The translations under genes and the position numbers were made by a program. A DNA stretch of 64,000 nucleotides from Fundidesulfovibrio putealis DSM 16056 (GTDB lineage: Bacteria > Desulfobacterota > Desulfovibrionia > Desulfovibrionales > Desulfovibrionaceae). The notes beneath the pieces are model-generated. The model ran no database searches. It was given only the letters and a program-made list of their open reading frames with translations, and was not told where the DNA came from. The stretch covers positions 62,001 through 126,000 of the forward strand of contig NZ_AUBQ01000017.1 in the NCBI RefSeq assembly GCF_000429325.1. The letters are read 5' to 3'. Below, in pieces: positions 26,475 through 35,118 of this stretch (positions are counted from its first letter, which is position 1; the number at the start of each line of letters is the position of its first letter).

Positions 26475-27371
26475 TTAGCCGCCGATCAGCTGCATGGCCA
26501 TCTTCGGCAGGCTGTTGGCCTGGGCGAGCATGGCAACCGCAGACTGGGTGAGAATCTGCTGGCGCACGAACTGCGTCATTTCGGTCGCAACGTCCACGTC
26601 GGAGATTCGCGACTCTGCGGATTGCAGGTTTTCGGCCTGGATCTGCAGGTTCTGGATGGTATTTTGCAGCCGGTTCTGGGTGGCGCCGAGCTGCGCGCGA
26701 ATCTTGTCCTTGGACACGATGGCGTTGTTGATCTGGTCCAGTGCCTGCTGGGCAAGCGCCTGGGTGGAGATGGCCCGGCCTCCGGGGGAGGTGGCCGCCG
26801 CTCCGAGGCCCAGACCGAAGGCCGACGCCGTGGACGTGCCGATGTTGATGAAATAGTAGTCTTCGGCGCTGGAGTTGCCGGTGCCGAAGTGGATCTTGAT
26901 CTTGCCGATGGGATTCAGGCCCGTGCCGTTGTGCACGTTGCTGGAAAGGTTCCCGTTCAGCAGATAGATTCCGTTGAAGTCCGTGGCGGAAGCGATACGG
27001 GTGATTTCCGAGGCCATGGCCTGATATTCCGAGTCGATGATCAGGCGCTGGTCGGATGTGTAGGTGCCCGTGGCCGCCTGCGTGGCCAGCTCCTTCATGC
27101 GGATGAGCTTCTCGTCGATGACGCCGAGCGCTCCGTCCGCCGTCTGGATCATGGAGATGGCGTCGTTGGCGTTGCGCACGCCTTGGTTCAGGGAGCTGAT
27201 GTCCGCGCGCATGAGCTCGCGGATGGCCAGACCGGCGGCGTCGTCAGCTGCGGTTCCTACGCGAAGTCCCGAAGACAGTCGGCGGGTGGAGACGCCGAGC
27301 TGATCGTACGAATCGCCAAGGTTCCGAGCGGCGTTCATCGCCATAAGGTTGTGGTTAATGACCAGGGACAT
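26475..27371 (-). CDS. fliC: Flagellin
   Basis: Subunit of the flagellar filament. The 298-aa protein has conserved D0/D1 ends: N-terminal 'NHNLMAMNAARNLG' and 'LSSGLRVGTAADDAAGLAI', and C-terminal 'ENLQSAESRISDVDVATEM' and 'QSAVAMLAQANSLPKMAMQLI'. The variable middle is short, giving a small flagellin; several Ser/Thr in 165-215 are possible glycosylation sites. The ATG at 27371 has GGAGG upstream, and a sigma-54 type promoter lies at 27421-27439. It is separated from the other flagellar genes by an unrelated three-gene cassette. Confidence 0.96.
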   Translation of the reverse strand: MSLVINHNLMAMNAARNLGDSYDQLGVSTRRLSSGLRVGTAADDAAGLAIRELMRADISSLNQGVRNANDAISMIQTADGALGVIDEKLIRMKELATQAATGTYTSDQRLIIDSEYQAMASEITRIASATDFNGIYLLNGNLSSNVHNGTGLNPIGKIKIHFGTGNSSAEDYYFINIGTSTASAFGLGLGAAATSPGGRAISTQALAQQALDQINNAIVSKDKIRAQLGATQNRLQNTIQNLQIQAENLQSAESRISDVDVATEMTQFVRQQILTQSAVAMLAQANSLPKMAMQLIGG

Positions 27372-27420
27372 GGTATTACCTCCGTGTGATAAGGCAACTT
27401 TCCTTGTTGTTGACCTCCTA

Positions 27421-27439
27421 TTGCTTGATCCGTGCCAAG
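27421..27439 (-). promoter_or_regulatory. Sigma-54 (RpoN) promoter for fliC
   Basis: On the minus strand the sequence TTGGCACG-N4-AAGCAAT has the invariant GG and GC separated by exactly 10 nt, a near-consensus -24/-12 element, about 50-65 nt before the fliC start. The remainder of the 27372-27700 spacer shows no gene or repeat. Confidence 0.72.
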
Positions 27440-27700
27440 ACAAAATACACCAATTAAATCAGTTAACTAAAACTGGCACGGTTGTTTTTTCCGCCTATTT
27501 TGGCCGCTGCGGGTCAAAGTTGCCGCGCTGAAATGCGGGTGAAACCGGCCAGGTTTCAAAGAGTTGGCGGTGGCGGGGGCCTGCAGACCGAATCCACCAC
27601 GGGAGTTCGCGTCCAGCCATTCCGTGGCTGAATCGAAAGGCTGGAAAGACTCGCCGCTACAGCACTGTCGACAAGCATCCCACGGCTTCATTGACTGTAA

Positions 27701-28045
27701 TCAGGCGTCGTCCTCGCTGCGCTCCTCACGCAGATCGGCCCATTTGAGCAGCGAATCGAGCACCGGGCAAAGCGCCTGCCCCCAATCAGTCAGACCGTAT
27801 TCAACTTTCGGCGGCACCTGATGATGGACAATACGCCGGACAACTCCGTCGACTTCCATTTGGCGTAGCTGCTGGATCAGCATCTTCTGTGTGATGGAAG
27901 GAATTGCCTTTTCAAGTTCGGAGAATCGCAGCATATTCCCTCCGAACAGATGAAACAGGATCACCATCTTCCACTTCCCTTCGAGGATCTTGAGCGCCTG
28001 CCCGACAGCATGTGCGGCCGAGGTGGGTGTCCATTTTTTTCCCAT
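27701..28045 (-). CDS. HxlR-family transcriptional regulator
   Basis: A 114-aa winged-helix DNA-binding protein of the HxlR family, typically a redox- or electrophile-responsive repressor of an adjacent oxidoreductase gene. Visible signatures are 'ALKILEGKWKMVILFHLF', 'LRFSELEKAIPSITQKML' (recognition helix) and the wing 'PKVEYGLTDWGQAL'. The usual N-terminal Cys of redox-sensing members is missing; I see only a Cys near the C-terminus ('ALCPVLD'). It is divergent from the SnoaL/SDR pair, which it probably regulates. No good Shine-Dalgarno. Confidence 0.88.
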   Translation of the reverse strand: MGKKWTPTSAAHAVGQALKILEGKWKMVILFHLFGGNMLRFSELEKAIPSITQKMLIQQLRQMEVDGVVRRIVHHQVPPKVEYGLTDWGQALCPVLDSLLKWADLREERSEDDA

Positions 28046-28049
28046 ACTC

Positions 28050-28078
28050 TTTAGTGTGTACCTTACTTTTTAGTGCGT
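28050..28078. promoter_or_regulatory. Possible HxlR operator in the divergent spacer
   Basis: Direct repeats TTTAGTGTG and TTTAGTGCG, 19 bp apart, enclose GTACCTTACTTTT, a composition like known HxlR/YodB-type operators. It lies just 5 nt upstream of the regulator start, fitting autoregulation and control of the divergent SnoaL/SDR genes. Confidence 0.45.
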
Positions 28079-28169
28079 TCTTGTTCTTCCCTGAACATAG
28101 CCTTATCCTTCTTACGTATCAATTCCGATCGCACAAGGCGATCCGATAATCCACGAAGGAGCAATCCAC

Positions 28170-28496
28170 ATGTCTATCAAACTACCAGAACCCATCGACG
28201 CCTATTTTAAAGCGGACAAAGGTGACAGCGAGGCTGTCTCCCTGTGCTTCACCGAGAACGCCGTTGTGAAGGACGAAGGCCACACTTACAACGGTCTTGC
28301 CGCCATAAAGCAATGGAAAACAGACTCTTCAAATAAATACACATACACCGTCGCACCATTCGCATGCGACGAAAAGGACGGCATTACCATCGTCACCAGC
28401 CGGGTGACCGGCAACTTCCCCGGCAGCCCCGTTGATCTTCGATACTTCTTTCGTCTCGATGGCAGCAAGATCGCATCCCTGGAAATCACCCTATGA
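28170..28496 (+). CDS. SnoaL-like (NTF2-fold) protein
   Basis: A 108-aa protein of the SnoaL/NTF2-like superfamily: N-terminal helix '[17 protein letters not shown]', '[17 protein letters not shown]' and 'AIKQW' then a curved beta sheet with '[21 protein letters not shown]'. Members bind or isomerise small hydrophobic compounds; the substrate cannot be told. AAGGAG precedes the ATG. It overlaps the SDR gene by 4 nt (ATGA), so the two are co-translated. Codon use and base composition are less GC-biased than the flanking flagellar genes, suggesting acquisition. Confidence 0.82.
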   Translation: MSIKLPEPIDAYFKADKGDSEAVSLCFTENAVVKDEGHTYNGLAAIKQWKTDSSNKYTYTVAPFACDEKDGITIVTSRVTGNFPGSPVDLRYFFRLDGSKIASLEITL

Positions 28497-29275
28497 GCTT
28501 CCACCTGGATCTCGCAGGGCGCAGGGCGCTTGTTACGGGCGGGACGATGGGCGTGGGTGCTGCCGTCGTCGAGTCCTTGCGCAATGCCGGGGTGACAGTC
28601 GCGGCAGCGGCGCGTTCGGTTCCCGACGTATCGCCCGATGGCGTGATGTATGTCGCCGCTGATCTGACAACAGCCAAGGGGTGCCAGGACGTGGCGGATT
28701 GCGTGCTGGACCGTTTCGGCGGCATAGACATCATCGTCAATGTCCTCGGAGGGTCAAGCGCGCCCGCTGGCGGCTTCGCGAGCCTGAATGACAGTGAGTG
28801 GGAGGCCGCGATCAACCGGAACCTGATGCCGGCGGTGCGCCTCGACAGGGCGTTGCTCCCATCAATGATCGCCCAGGGATCTGGCGTCATCATCCACGTC
28901 ACGTCCATACAACGTCAGCTGCCGCTGCCGGAATCGACCACCGCCTACGCTGCGGCGAAGGCTGCGCTCTCAACCTACAGCAAGAGTCTGTCCAAGGAAG
29001 TGACGCCAAAGGGCATCCGGGTGGTGCGCGTCTCTCCGGGCTGGATTGAGACCGAAGCAGCCGTCCGTCTCGCGGAGCGCCTCGCGGATCAGGCAGGAAC
29101 AGACTACGAGGGCGGAAAAAAGATCATCATGGAATCCCTTGGCGGTATTCCACTTGGCCGCCCGGCCCGCCCCCAAGAGGTTGCCGACCTGATCACGTTC
29201 CTGGTTTCGCCGCGAGCGGCATCAATCACAGGCACTGAGTACGTCATCGACGGAGGGACCATCCCCACGGCCTGA
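28493..29275 (+). CDS. Short-chain dehydrogenase/reductase (SDR)
   Basis: A 260-aa NAD(P)-dependent oxidoreductase of the classical SDR type. It has the cofactor motif 'TGGTMGVG' (16-23), an 'NVLGG' stretch in place of NNAG, catalytic Ser in 'HVTSIQRQ' and 'YAAAK' (Tyr-x3-Lys), and the C-terminal 'YVIDGG'. Substrate unknown. It is translationally coupled to the SnoaL-like gene and presumably regulated by the divergent HxlR protein; this trio recurs in bacteria as a transferable detoxification-type cassette. A bidirectional terminator follows. Confidence 0.92.
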   Translation: MSFHLDLAGRRALVTGGTMGVGAAVVESLRNAGVTVAAAARSVPDVSPDGVMYVAADLTTAKGCQDVADCVLDRFGGIDIIVNVLGGSSAPAGGFASLNDSEWEAAINRNLMPAVRLDRALLPSMIAQGSGVIIHVTSIQRQLPLPESTTAYAAAKAALSTYSKSLSKEVTPKGIRVVRVSPGWIETEAAVRLAERLADQAGTDYEGGKKIIMESLGGIPLGRPARPQEVADLITFLVSPRAASITGTEYVIDGGTIPTA

Positions 29276-29335
29276 CCCGCCTGCGCTCCAGGCTTGTCGT
29301 CTTGTCCTCATCATGACGCCCCTATCCCCATACAA

Positions 29336-29365
29336 AAGCGCCGGATGCTTTCGCATCCGGCGCTT
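29336..29365. terminator. Bidirectional intrinsic terminator
   Basis: Perfect 13-bp stem (29336-29348 with 29353-29365) and 4-nt loop between the convergent SDR gene and flgE; T-rich sequence follows on both strands. Confidence 0.85.
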
Positions 29366-29395
29366 CATTTTCAGTTCAGTTCAGCCGAGTAAGTC

Positions 29396-31030
29396 TTAAC
29401 GCTTCAGCTGGATGACTTCCGACAGCATTGTATCTGCCGTGGTGATGACCTTGGAGTTGGCCTGGAAGCCGCGCTGGGTCTGGATCATCTGGACCATTTC
29501 GCGGGCCATGTCCACGTTGGAGGTTTCCAGCGAGTTGCTGGCCACGGCTCCGAGTCTGCCGGTGTTGGCCCGGCCCACCAGGGCGTCGCCCGACTCCCTG
29601 GTCTGGGAGAAGAGGTTGCCGCCGTCTCGCTTGAGTCCCCAGGGGCTCGCGAAGTCCGTGAGCGCCACCACGTAGAGTTCCTGCACCTGTCCGTTGGAGT
29701 AGCGGCCCGTGAGCACGCCGTCGGCCGAGACAGACACGCTTTGCAGCGTTCCCGGGGGGTAGCCGTCCTGCGAGACGAACAGCGTGGAGGAGGCCGCCTC
29801 GTAGTTGGTGGTTTGCAGGTTGTTGATGGTCAGCGTGTCGGTGTCGAACCCTTGCAGCTCCGCAGGATCGGTCAGGTGCGCGAAGCCGATCATGTCGGCG
29901 GTGGTCGCAGTGCTGGCCCAGGTGGTGTTGCCGTTGCGGATGCCCAGGTTCAGGGACATGGACACCGAGTTGGACGCCGTGGTGATGCTGCCGCCGGAAA
30001 CGCTTCTGTAGTTGGCGGTGAACACCGGATAGCCGGAGCTCGATATGCGCGCCTGCGACCAGTTGCCCAGGTTGCTGACGGAAGTGGTATAGCTGTTTGC
30101 GTTCAGCGTGTAGGCGGTCATGTTCTGCAATCCGCCCGAGTCGTCGAACACCAGGGTCCCGAGCATCAGCACGCCGCCCTTGGAGTTGGAGGCCATGTTC
30201 ACGGTGTTGCCGTTCACATCGAACACGCGGCCGTCCTGACCGGGAGTGGTGGTGACCATGTACTCCCAGTATTCGCGCCCGCCCACGTCCGACACCTTGT
30301 CGAAGTAGACGGTCAGGTCGTGCGCACCGCCGCGCTGATCGTACACCTTGAGGGTGTTCTGGAACCCGAAGGAGGTGTCGGCAAGCGGCGGATCGTCGGG
30401 GCGCAGGGGGTTGTAATTGTAGTTCTGATAGAGAGAGAAGAACGGGTTGGTGGTGCTGCTGGACTTACTGGCCGTCCTGGGATCCAGGTTGGAGACCAGA
30501 GACACCGCGTTGGTGTTCTGGGCGGCCAGGGCCAGGGTGTCCAGGCGCACGTCGGTGACGGAGCCCTTGATGGGCACCTGGTTTATCACCGCTCCGGTGG
30601 CTCGGGCGGCCCTCAGGGAGGCGGCGTCCACCTGCCAGCCCTGGAGGGCGAAGTTGTGGGGGTCCACCAGGAAGCCGTCACGGTCGAAGCGGAAGTTGCC
30701 CGCGCGGGTGTAGTGCGTGGACAGGTTGACCCGGTCGCGAACGGTGAAGAAGCCCATTCCGGAGATGGCCATGTCGGTGGTCTCGTTGGAGGTCTCGAAA
30801 CCGCCCTGGGTGAAGTCGGAGAGGATGCCTTCTACACGCACGCCTTGGCCCAGCTGCTGGGTGCCTGTGGCGGTGCCAATGTTGGTGTATACCAGATCCT
30901 CAAAGTCCATGCGCGCGGACTTGTAGCCGACGGTGTTGACGTTGGCCAGGTTGTTGCCGATGACGCCCATTTTGTCGCCGTGGGCGAGCAGGCCCGTCAC
31001 GCCTGACCACATTGATGTCGAAAGACCCAT
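29396..31030 (-). CDS. flgE: Flagellar hook protein FlgE
   Basis: Structural subunit of the flagellar hook. The 544-aa protein has the rod/hook N-terminal signature 'MGVIGNNLANVNTVGYKSARMDFEDL' (residues 21-46 in outline), the FlgE-specific 'GGFETSNETTDMAISGMGFF' and the C-terminal 'SLETSNVDMAREMVQMIQTQRGFQ' region typical of axial proteins. It is longer than the 402-aa enteric protein, owing to an enlarged central domain, as in other Desulfovibrio-type hooks. GGAGGT precedes the ATG. It follows flgD by 36 nt in the order fliK-flgD-flgE. Confidence 0.95.
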   Translation of the reverse strand: MGLSTSMWSGVTGLLAHGDKMGVIGNNLANVNTVGYKSARMDFEDLVYTNIGTATGTQQLGQGVRVEGILSDFTQGGFETSNETTDMAISGMGFFTVRDRVNLSTHYTRAGNFRFDRDGFLVDPHNFALQGWQVDAASLRAARATGAVINQVPIKGSVTDVRLDTLALAAQNTNAVSLVSNLDPRTASKSSSTTNPFFSLYQNYNYNPLRPDDPPLADTSFGFQNTLKVYDQRGGAHDLTVYFDKVSDVGGREYWEYMVTTTPGQDGRVFDVNGNTVNMASNSKGGVLMLGTLVFDDSGGLQNMTAYTLNANSYTTSVSNLGNWSQARISSSGYPVFTANYRSVSGGSITTASNSVSMSLNLGIRNGNTTWASTATTADMIGFAHLTDPAELQGFDTDTLTINNLQTTNYEAASSTLFVSQDGYPPGTLQSVSVSADGVLTGRYSNGQVQELYVVALTDFASPWGLKRDGGNLFSQTRESGDALVGRANTGRLGAVASNSLETSNVDMAREMVQMIQTQRGFQANSKVITTADTMLSEVIQLKR

Positions 31031-31066
31031 GATCCACCTCCGAGATGATAATCCGGAAAATTTTAC

Positions 31067-31765
31067 CTATGAGGACGTTCCGGGGGTGACCACACCCTTC
31101 ACGTCCGTGAAATATACCTGCCTGCCGTCCTTGGTGGTCAGCAGGAATTTGCCGTTCTCGCTGGACACGCCCGAGATGAGGCCCGTCACTGTGGTGTCCA
31201 CCAGCATGGACTTGCCGTCAGCCTTCTGCGTGGTGATGCCCACCCGGTAGACGCCGTCCGGCTGTGACTTGCCGTTCCAGTCCTTGCCGTCCCACTGGAA
31301 GCTCTGCTCTCCCGCAGCCTTGGCGCCGACTTCCACGGTGCGCACGAAGTTGCCGTTGTCGTCCATGACGTTGATGGACACCTTGGTGGCCGCTTCGGGC
31401 AGGGTGTAAAAGAGCTTGCTGACTGTTTCTCCGGACTTGGAGAGGGAGTCGCCCGAGGCCTTCACTTCCTTGCCGATGAAGCTCACCGCGGAGAACATCT
31501 GCTGCTGGGTGGTGGCGGTGTTCAGCTTGTCCATGCTGGCGTTGATGTTGGTGAGCTGCTCAAGGCTGGAGAACTGCGCCAGCTGGGCCAGGAATTCCTT
31601 GTCGCTGGTGGGGTTCAGGGGGTCCTGATACTTCATCTGGGTGACCAGAAGGTTCAGGAACGCATCCTTGCCCAGGCTCGGATTTCCCGAGGTTTTGTTC
31701 GCCTGGTACTGTGACTCGGCCTGGCCGAACAGTCCTGCGCTTGCTCCGGTGTATGAGACGCTCAT
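31067..31765 (-). CDS. flgD: Flagellar hook assembly (scaffold) protein FlgD
   Basis: Cap protein on which FlgE polymerises, discarded when the hook is complete. The 232-aa protein has the N-terminal export/assembly signature 'LGKDAFLNLLVTQMKYQDPLNP' region, 'QFSSLEQLTNIN' and the C-terminal FlgD Ig/tudor domains ('QSFQWDGKDWNGKSQPDGVYR'). AGAGGT precedes the ATG. It lies between fliK and flgE, a standard cluster order. Confidence 0.95.
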   Translation of the reverse strand: MSVSYTGASAGLFGQAESQYQANKTSGNPSLGKDAFLNLLVTQMKYQDPLNPTSDKEFLAQLAQFSSLEQLTNINASMDKLNTATTQQQMFSAVSFIGKEVKASGDSLSKSGETVSKLFYTLPEAATKVSINVMDDNGNFVRTVEVGAKAAGEQSFQWDGKDWNGKSQPDGVYRVGITTQKADGKSMLVDTTVTGLISGVSSENGKFLLTTKDGRQVYFTDVKGVVTPGTSS

Positions 31766-31784
31766 GGGGGTACCTCTGGGCGGC

Positions 31785-33509
31785 CTAGGCCATTATGTCC
31801 AATCCGCCCTGGGAAATTTTTACCTCAGCACCCGTGTTCTGCATGCCCTGGGCCAACCCGGTTCCACCGGCAACATCGGCCAGCAGGGAAGAGGCGCGCA
31901 GACGCTCCAGAGCGTCGCGGCGGTCCTGGGACTGGTTGTGCTTCTCGGCTCCGGCCCACTGCTGGCCCAGGTTGGAATCCTGGGAGATGCCAGGGCGCAC
32001 TTCCATCTTGGACACGGTAAGCCCCTGGTTTTCCAGGCTCTGCTTGATCTGCTGGAGGTTCTCGGCCAGAACCTTCTCGGCCTCGGGGCTGTCGGCCCTG
32101 ATCACGGCCTGGACATCCTTGCCCTTCACCGTGAGCATGACGTTCAGCTTGCCCAGGTTGTCAGGGGTCAGCTCGAGGGTGAGCTGCTTAACGCCCTGGC
32201 CCATATTGCGAAGGATTCCCGACTCCACCTGGCTGAGCACCTGGGTGTTCTGGCCCTTGAGCACCTGGCTGGCGTCGCCCTTGGCCTGGGCCGCAGACGC
32301 CGCGCCCAGGGTCTGCCCGATGCCGAAGCGGGAATCGCCGAAGGTATGCCCTTCGCCTTCCGCGCGCAGCTTGCCGGTGAACTCGCCCACGGCCTTGTCG
32401 TGCGCGGTCTTGCCCTGCTGGGAGCCGTTCTGGGCGCCGGAGCCGTCCTGGCCCGTGAAGCGCTGATTCTGCTGGCGGGCGTCCCTGGCCGCCACGGCAG
32501 GGTCCACCTGGGGCGCGTTGGCGCCGGTGGCCTTGCCTGATCCGTTTTGGGCGTCCTTGCCCACCTGGGCGTGGTCCTGGGGGTCCTTCAGGAGCGAAGA
32601 CGGCTTCACCTGGGAGGACTCGACCTGGCCGTCCGTGGCCTGCCTGGCGATTTCGAGCTGCTGGCGGGCCTTTTCCATGGCCGGGTGCAGCGCGTCGCGG
32701 ACCGACTGCAGGGCGTCCTTGCTCTGGGTCAGCTGGCCGGAAAGTTCTTCCTTCACGGAAAGAAACGCCTGGCGCATGCCCTCAGGAGTCAGCTGCACCT
32801 TTTCAGAGGAGCCGAACTTGGCCATCAGGCGCTGGCTGGCGCTGTCGGAGAGCTTCAGGGCCTTGGCCAGGGCTCCCATCTCCTCCTTGGACAGGGAGAG
32901 CGTCTGGTCCGCGCCCAGCTCCTTGAGCTTGGCGGAAACGGCGGCGAAGGCCTTTGCGGGCTGACCGCTGGCAAGACCCGCCGTGAGTTCTTCGGCCTGC
33001 TTGGGGTCGAACCCGATGCGCGTGAGCAGCGAGGAGATCGCGGCCTTGTCCTCTTCGGTGAGCTCGGCGGGCTTGCTGATCTTTTCCAGGGTCGCCTCGC
33101 GCACCGAGTGCATGAGCTGGCCCCAGGTCATGCCTTCGGGGCTCTGGACCTTCTTGTCCAGCTCTTCGAGCTTCTCCTTGGAGACGCCTGCCTGCTCGAG
33201 CTTATCGCGCACCCCGGCATAATCTTCCCTGCTCATCTTGACGTTGCGCAGGGAATCGTCGGCGTGGCTTGCGGGCATGGAGGGCTCTTCCAGCCGGGCC
33301 GACGAGGCGGACACCGTGGAGGAACTCGGGGCGATCTGCAACGGGTCGGCATAGGCTGGAGCAAGCGCCGGCAAGGACGCGGAGGTCGTTGCGCTGTACT
33401 TGAGCAGGTCAGCGAAAAGGTCGCCGCCCTTGCTCGAAGAGAAGCTGCTCTGGAAACTGTCCAGGATATTGAATCCGGCAGTGGATTTCTGACTGGGAAG
33501 GATCTGCAT
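31785..33509 (-). CDS. fliK: Flagellar hook-length control protein FliK
   Basis: Molecular ruler that switches export from hook to filament subunits. The 574-aa protein is Gln/Ala/Lys-rich with a long, mostly helical, poorly conserved N-terminal and central region, and ends in the conserved FliK C-domain ('KQLTLELTPDNLGKLNVML', then 'LAENLQQIKQSLENQGLTV', about 445-515). Such length and layout are normal for FliK. AGGAGG precedes the ATG at 33509. First gene of the fliK-flgD-flgE run. Confidence 0.9.
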   Translation of the reverse strand: MQILPSQKSTAGFNILDSFQSSFSSSKGGDLFADLLKYSATTSASLPALAPAYADPLQIAPSSSTVSASSARLEEPSMPASHADDSLRNVKMSREDYAGVRDKLEQAGVSKEKLEELDKKVQSPEGMTWGQLMHSVREATLEKISKPAELTEEDKAAISSLLTRIGFDPKQAEELTAGLASGQPAKAFAAVSAKLKELGADQTLSLSKEEMGALAKALKLSDSASQRLMAKFGSSEKVQLTPEGMRQAFLSVKEELSGQLTQSKDALQSVRDALHPAMEKARQQLEIARQATDGQVESSQVKPSSLLKDPQDHAQVGKDAQNGSGKATGANAPQVDPAVAARDARQQNQRFTGQDGSGAQNGSQQGKTAHDKAVGEFTGKLRAEGEGHTFGDSRFGIGQTLGAASAAQAKGDASQVLKGQNTQVLSQVESGILRNMGQGVKQLTLELTPDNLGKLNVMLTVKGKDVQAVIRADSPEAEKVLAENLQQIKQSLENQGLTVSKMEVRPGISQDSNLGQQWAGAEKHNQSQDRRDALERLRASSLLADVAGGTGLAQGMQNTGAEVKISQGGLDIMA

Positions 33510-33642
33510 CTTTTTCCTCCTGACGGCCCCTGTTCTTCAAGAGTCGTTCCAGGACGAAAGCATGCATTATCGAGCAGTTGGCATAATCAGGCGGCAGGCA
33601 GCTTTTTCCTCCCGCCAGATGGGGAGGATGAGAGGGCGCGGA

Positions 33643-35040
33643 TCAGGCCGTAAGGGTGCGTACGCGCTCGATCATGCCCAGGCCCTCGGCAAAGGCCTCG
33701 CGGGAGAAGTCCGCGTTTTCAAAGGACATATGGATGTAGCCTGCCAGGGGACGAAGCATGGGCGGAGCGCCGGTCCAGAACTCCTCGCCCGGCGCGGCGC
33801 AGGACACCAGGCATTCGCGCACCCTCCGCGCCAGCTCCAATAGCGCCCGGTTGAAGGCCGCCGCAAGACGTGGGTGCTCCGCGGCCAGCCGCGTCCAGGT
33901 GCTGCGTGGCCGGGTCTCGTCCCAGAGCCCGAAGAAGGCCCCGAACACGCCGCGCCACCACTCGCCCAGGTAGTCCGAGGCGCGCGTGGCCGCGCGTCCC
34001 ACCGGGACCAGATCGTAGAAACCCTCCGGGGTGCGCCCGGTGCGGTACAGACGCATGCCCGGCGGTGCGGCGAAACGCCGGGAGCCGCCTGGGCGGGCCA
34101 GACGCCAGGCCAGATAGGCCACCTGGGCCGGGTCGAAGCGGTCGCGGCAGTGGGGGCGGTCGAAGCGGCAGTGCCAGCAGTCCAGGCAGGACATGCTGGC
34201 CCGAAGCACGTGGTGTCCGGGCTGGAACGGCCCGGTCTCCCAGGGGTTCACCGGCCCCATGGACAGGTTGAGGGTCTGGAGGCCAGACCACGCGGCCAGA
34301 TGCATGGGGCCGGTGTCCGGCGTGACCAGAAGCGAGAGCGTCTGTCCCACGGCCATGAATTCGCGAAGGCTTAAGGTGCCGCAGGTGTCCAGGAGCCTTC
34401 CGCCGTGCAGGCGGCGCACCTCCTCGCCAAGCGGAACCTCGGCGGGTCCGCCCATGAGCACCACGGTCATGCCCCGGCGCTCCAGTTCCTTGGCCAGGGC
34501 CGCCCAGAACGGCGGGTCCGGGCGCTTCTCCACCTGGCTGGCCCCCAGGAAAAGCCCCACGGCCTGGTTGGTGGAGGGCAGGATGCGCGGCGTGTCGAAA
34601 TGGGTGGCCGAAAAGCAGCCATTGTCCACGCAGTCCAGGGCGTTCAGCTCCGCCCAGTGGAAACGGTTGTGCCGGTTGTTGCCGGTGAGCGCGGCCCGGT
34701 ACAGCTGCCAGCGCCCGCTGACATGCAGGCCCTGGGGGTCCTTCAGCGGGCCGAACTTCAAGCGCGCAGAGAGTTTCCCGGCAAGCTCTGCGGCCTCAGG
34801 CCGGTGGCTCAGGTTCACGATGATGGAGTATTCCCGCGCGGAGAGCTCCTTGATGGCTGTCCAGGGCAGATAGGTGACCTTCGGGGAGACGTGGAGCAAC
34901 TCCTCGTAAAAATGAGGCTCGGCCACCACCCAGATGGGGCGCTCCGGCGCGGTGCGCGCAGCCCAGAGGAACAGCGGGAAGGAGAGGATGATGTCTCCCA
35001 TGCGCTGCATCTGGAGTATGAGGGCAGGATTGTTGGTCAT
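33643..35040 (-). CDS. Glycosyltransferase family 9 (heptosyltransferase-like)
   Basis: A 465-aa GT-B fold protein of family GT9. The N-terminus 'ILQMQRMGDIILSFPLFLW' and the C-terminal 'LLVTPDTGPMHLAAWSGL' motif match ADP-heptose:LPS heptosyltransferases, and a Cys cluster ('SCLDCWHCRFDRPHC') follows, seen in some Desulfovibrio GT9 proteins. It is longer than WaaC/WaaF (about 320-350) by a C-terminal extension of about 110 residues. It sits between a GT2 gene and the fliK operon, so flagellin or hook glycosylation is as plausible as LPS core synthesis. Confidence 0.83.
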   Translation of the reverse strand: MTNNPALILQMQRMGDIILSFPLFLWAARTAPERPIWVVAEPHFYEELLHVSPKVTYLPWTAIKELSAREYSIIVNLSHRPEAAELAGKLSARLKFGPLKDPQGLHVSGRWQLYRAALTGNNRHNRFHWAELNALDCVDNGCFSATHFDTPRILPSTNQAVGLFLGASQVEKRPDPPFWAALAKELERRGMTVVLMGGPAEVPLGEEVRRLHGGRLLDTCGTLSLREFMAVGQTLSLLVTPDTGPMHLAAWSGLQTLNLSMGPVNPWETGPFQPGHHVLRASMSCLDCWHCRFDRPHCRDRFDPAQVAYLAWRLARPGGSRRFAAPPGMRLYRTGRTPEGFYDLVPVGRAATRASDYLGEWWRGVFGAFFGLWDETRPRSTWTRLAAEHPRLAAAFNRALLELARRVRECLVSCAAPGEEFWTGAPPMLRPLAGYIHMSFENADFSREAFAEGLGMIERVRTLTA

Positions 35041-35118
35041 GTTGGAGGCGCTTCGCGTTCAGGCCTTGTAGTGTCTTCGCGGGGGAAAAAACAAGGGAGC
35101 AGATGCCCGGACGGCCCC

